Part shown: one piece after another, positions 62,886 to 64,000 of the stretch
How positions within the stretch are numbered: the stretch's first letter is position 1
How the letters are laid out: each line of letters opens with the position of its first letter
Assembly: GCA_037349495.1 (NCBI GenBank)
Contig: CP140204.1
Location: forward strand, 310,001-374,000
Direction: 5' to 3'
Origin: Lotmaria passim
Taxonomy: Eukaryota > Euglenozoa > Kinetoplastea > Trypanosomatida > Trypanosomatidae
DNA length: 64,000 nucleotides
The notes under the pieces: generated by a model
What the model saw: only the letters and a program-made list of their open reading frames with translations
Told to the model about the DNA's origin: nothing
The model's database searches: none
Made by a program: the position numbers and the translations under genes

Positions 62886-64000
62886 TCACGCCGCACCGTT
62901 TTCGCCAGTCCAGTAGTGGCCCAACTCCAAAACGGTGGACCACAGCACATTCCCCAGATCGACGGTGGTGCCGTCATGAATGTCACGTCCGTCGTCGCTC
63001 TCTTTGTGCCACGACTCTGGAAACGGAACGGAGATGAGGTGTAGCACGCGTTGCGTGTCAAGCCAGTGCAGGTGATCGTCCTCCACGACGGGATCGGTGT
63101 GCTGGTGCCGCCGCAGCGTGGCGCTGGAGGAAGGGAAAAAGATGTTCCCGTTCGAGAACAAGAGATAGTTGTAGGGGTCGAACCCCGCCTGCTGCACCAC
63201 TTCTGGGTAGAGGCTGTCATAAAGCCGCAATGAAGCGAGATCCCCCGTGCCGCCGTGGGTGCTCTGAAAGTGGATCAGGGAAATGCGGTGCAAGGTGAGC
63301 ATCTCATGTGGCGTGCCATACAGAAGCCACGGCCGTGGCAGCGTCTCGCGTGATGGGCGCGACAGCGCGTTGGCCAGTAGCTTGGCCACGTGCTGCGGGG
63401 CGAGGGCGGCGACAGCGACATCAACGTTTGCGCCGAGCTGACGCACGTAGCCGTCTGCGGCCGATGACGTTGCTGCCGCTGCTGTCATTCCTGTGGCCGC
63501 CAAATCTCTCTCCTCCTTCTCCTCCTTCACATGACTCGAGCCCAACACGCGCCACAGCAGCTCCGCCGTAACGGCCGAGGCGTCGTCGAAGGCGCGCCGC
63601 CGCATCGCCTTCTCTCTCTGCGCCAGAGCAGCGTAGTAGATGCCGCTCTGGGTTGGAAACAGGTTATGAAACGTGGTGCCCGCTGTTCCCATGAGGTCGT
63701 AGAGGGCGAACAGGTCTACCGTGTCGAAGAGCGACTGTGGACCGCCGGAGTAGCGCGTCTGCGTCGCCGTCGTCACGGCCCGCCACCGCTGCGCTAGGTG
63801 GCGGGAGCCGTAGGTGTGATCGTTGTCCTTCCACTCCTCAAAGGCCTCCTCCCCGTCAAAAAAGACAAACGACAACGCTGGCAGGTGCTGCACCCAGTCT
63901 AGCCACATCCGCACATCCACCTGCACCGCCGACGGGTAGTTCCGTGCGCCGGGGTCGCCGCTGCTGTGGTTGTTTGGCCCCTCGCCACCGATAACGTAGG
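62886..64000 (-). CDS. glutaminyl-peptide cyclotransferase-like (M28 fold), 5' end outside window
   Basis: The frame is open to the window edge, so at least 371 residues of the C-terminal part are seen. FVFFDGEEAFEEW is the hallmark of animal-type glutaminyl cyclase, holding the catalytic and zinc-binding Glu pair. YGSRHLAQRW follows, then LYDLMGTAGTTFHNLFP, and near the end DDHLHWLDTQRVLHLISVPF and PESWHKESDD, with the final zinc-binding His. Such enzymes form pyroglutamate at protein N-termini in the secretory pathway. Before the FFDGEE motif the expected GATDSA (zinc-ligand Asp) is not evident: the visible text is GARNYPSAV. Long low-complexity inserts enlarge it compared with the animal enzyme (about 360 in total). 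The start and any signal peptide lie outside the window. Confidence 0.83.
   Translation of the reverse strand, partial: YVIGGEGPNNHSSGDPGARNYPSAVQVDVRMWLDWVQHLPALSFVFFDGEEAFEEWKDNDHTYGSRHLAQRWRAVTTATQTRYSGGPQSLFDTVDLFALYDLMGTAGTTFHNLFPTQSGIYYAALAQREKAMRRRAFDDASAVTAELLWRVLGSSHVKEEKEERDLAATGMTAAAATSSAADGYVRQLGANVDVAVAALAPQHVAKLLANALSRPSRETLPRPWLLYGTPHEMLTLHRISLIHFQSTHGGTGDLASLRLYDSLYPEVVQQAGFDPYNYLLFSNGNIFFPSSSATLRRHQHTDPVVEDDHLHWLDTQRVLHLISVPFPESWHKESDDGRDIHDGTTVDLGNVLWSTVLELGHYWTGENGAA

Noticed and set aside
1-64000. Possible introns splitting the long genes
   Set aside because: All recognised genes are open from start to stop, as expected in trypanosomatids, where cis-splicing is extremely rare.

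Overview
This is nuclear DNA of a trypanosomatid (Kinetoplastea), probably a Leishmaniinae relative such as Leishmania, Leptomonas or Crithidia. The evidence is long GC-rich intronless genes lying head to tail on one strand, T10-T16 and other pyrimidine tracts followed by AG just before start codons (trans-splice acceptors), direction changes only at a few strand-switch regions (SSRs), a GP46/PSA-type surface antigen, and a 7SL RNA gene with a divergent companion tRNA. The species cannot be fixed from sequence alone. The gene set resembles what I remember of Leishmania chromosome 5; that is memory and was not checked.

Layout. (1) 1-13361, rightward unit: the 3' end of an unknown gene, a cohesin Rad21/SCC1 kleisin, a METTL13-type methyltransferase, a large RNA-binding protein with three RRM-like regions, and a small membrane protein. 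A 3-kb stretch inside it has no gene. (2) 13362-14087, convergent SSR with a GC-rich patch. (3) 14088-36601, leftward unit: an unknown protein, V-ATPase subunit d, an LRR/coiled-coil protein, a small membrane protein, a fatty-acid elongase, an NDUFA12-like mitochondrial protein, an 1831-residue coiled-coil protein, prefoldin subunit 6 and SDS22. (4) 36602-41611, divergent SSR: 24 copies of a 103-bp hairpin-bearing satellite, flanked on each side by DNA that is GT-rich on the strand transcribed away from it. It also holds a 14-base G run. (5) 41612-42463, one surface-antigen gene, the only protein gene of its rightward unit. (6) 44507-57889, a tandem array of nearly identical ~1555-bp units (eight whole copies and part of a ninth) with no convincing gene. 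(7) 57890-59240, the 3' end of a broken non-LTR retroelement with five zinc fingers; an A-run at its end touches the 3' end of a tRNA-Arg(ACG) gene. (8) 59420-59686, the 7SL (SRP) RNA gene, divergent from that tRNA. (9) 60199-64000, leftward unit: dipeptidyl peptidase III and a glutaminyl-cyclase-like protein cut by the window end.

The genes do not form one pathway; they are the usual mixed contents of polycistronic units. The most notable structures are the two satellites, each in an SSR (one where transcription should start, one where units converge), and the retroelement/tRNA/7SL junction. Three gene starts are moved downstream because the longest reading frames translate through the splice-acceptor pyrimidine tract.
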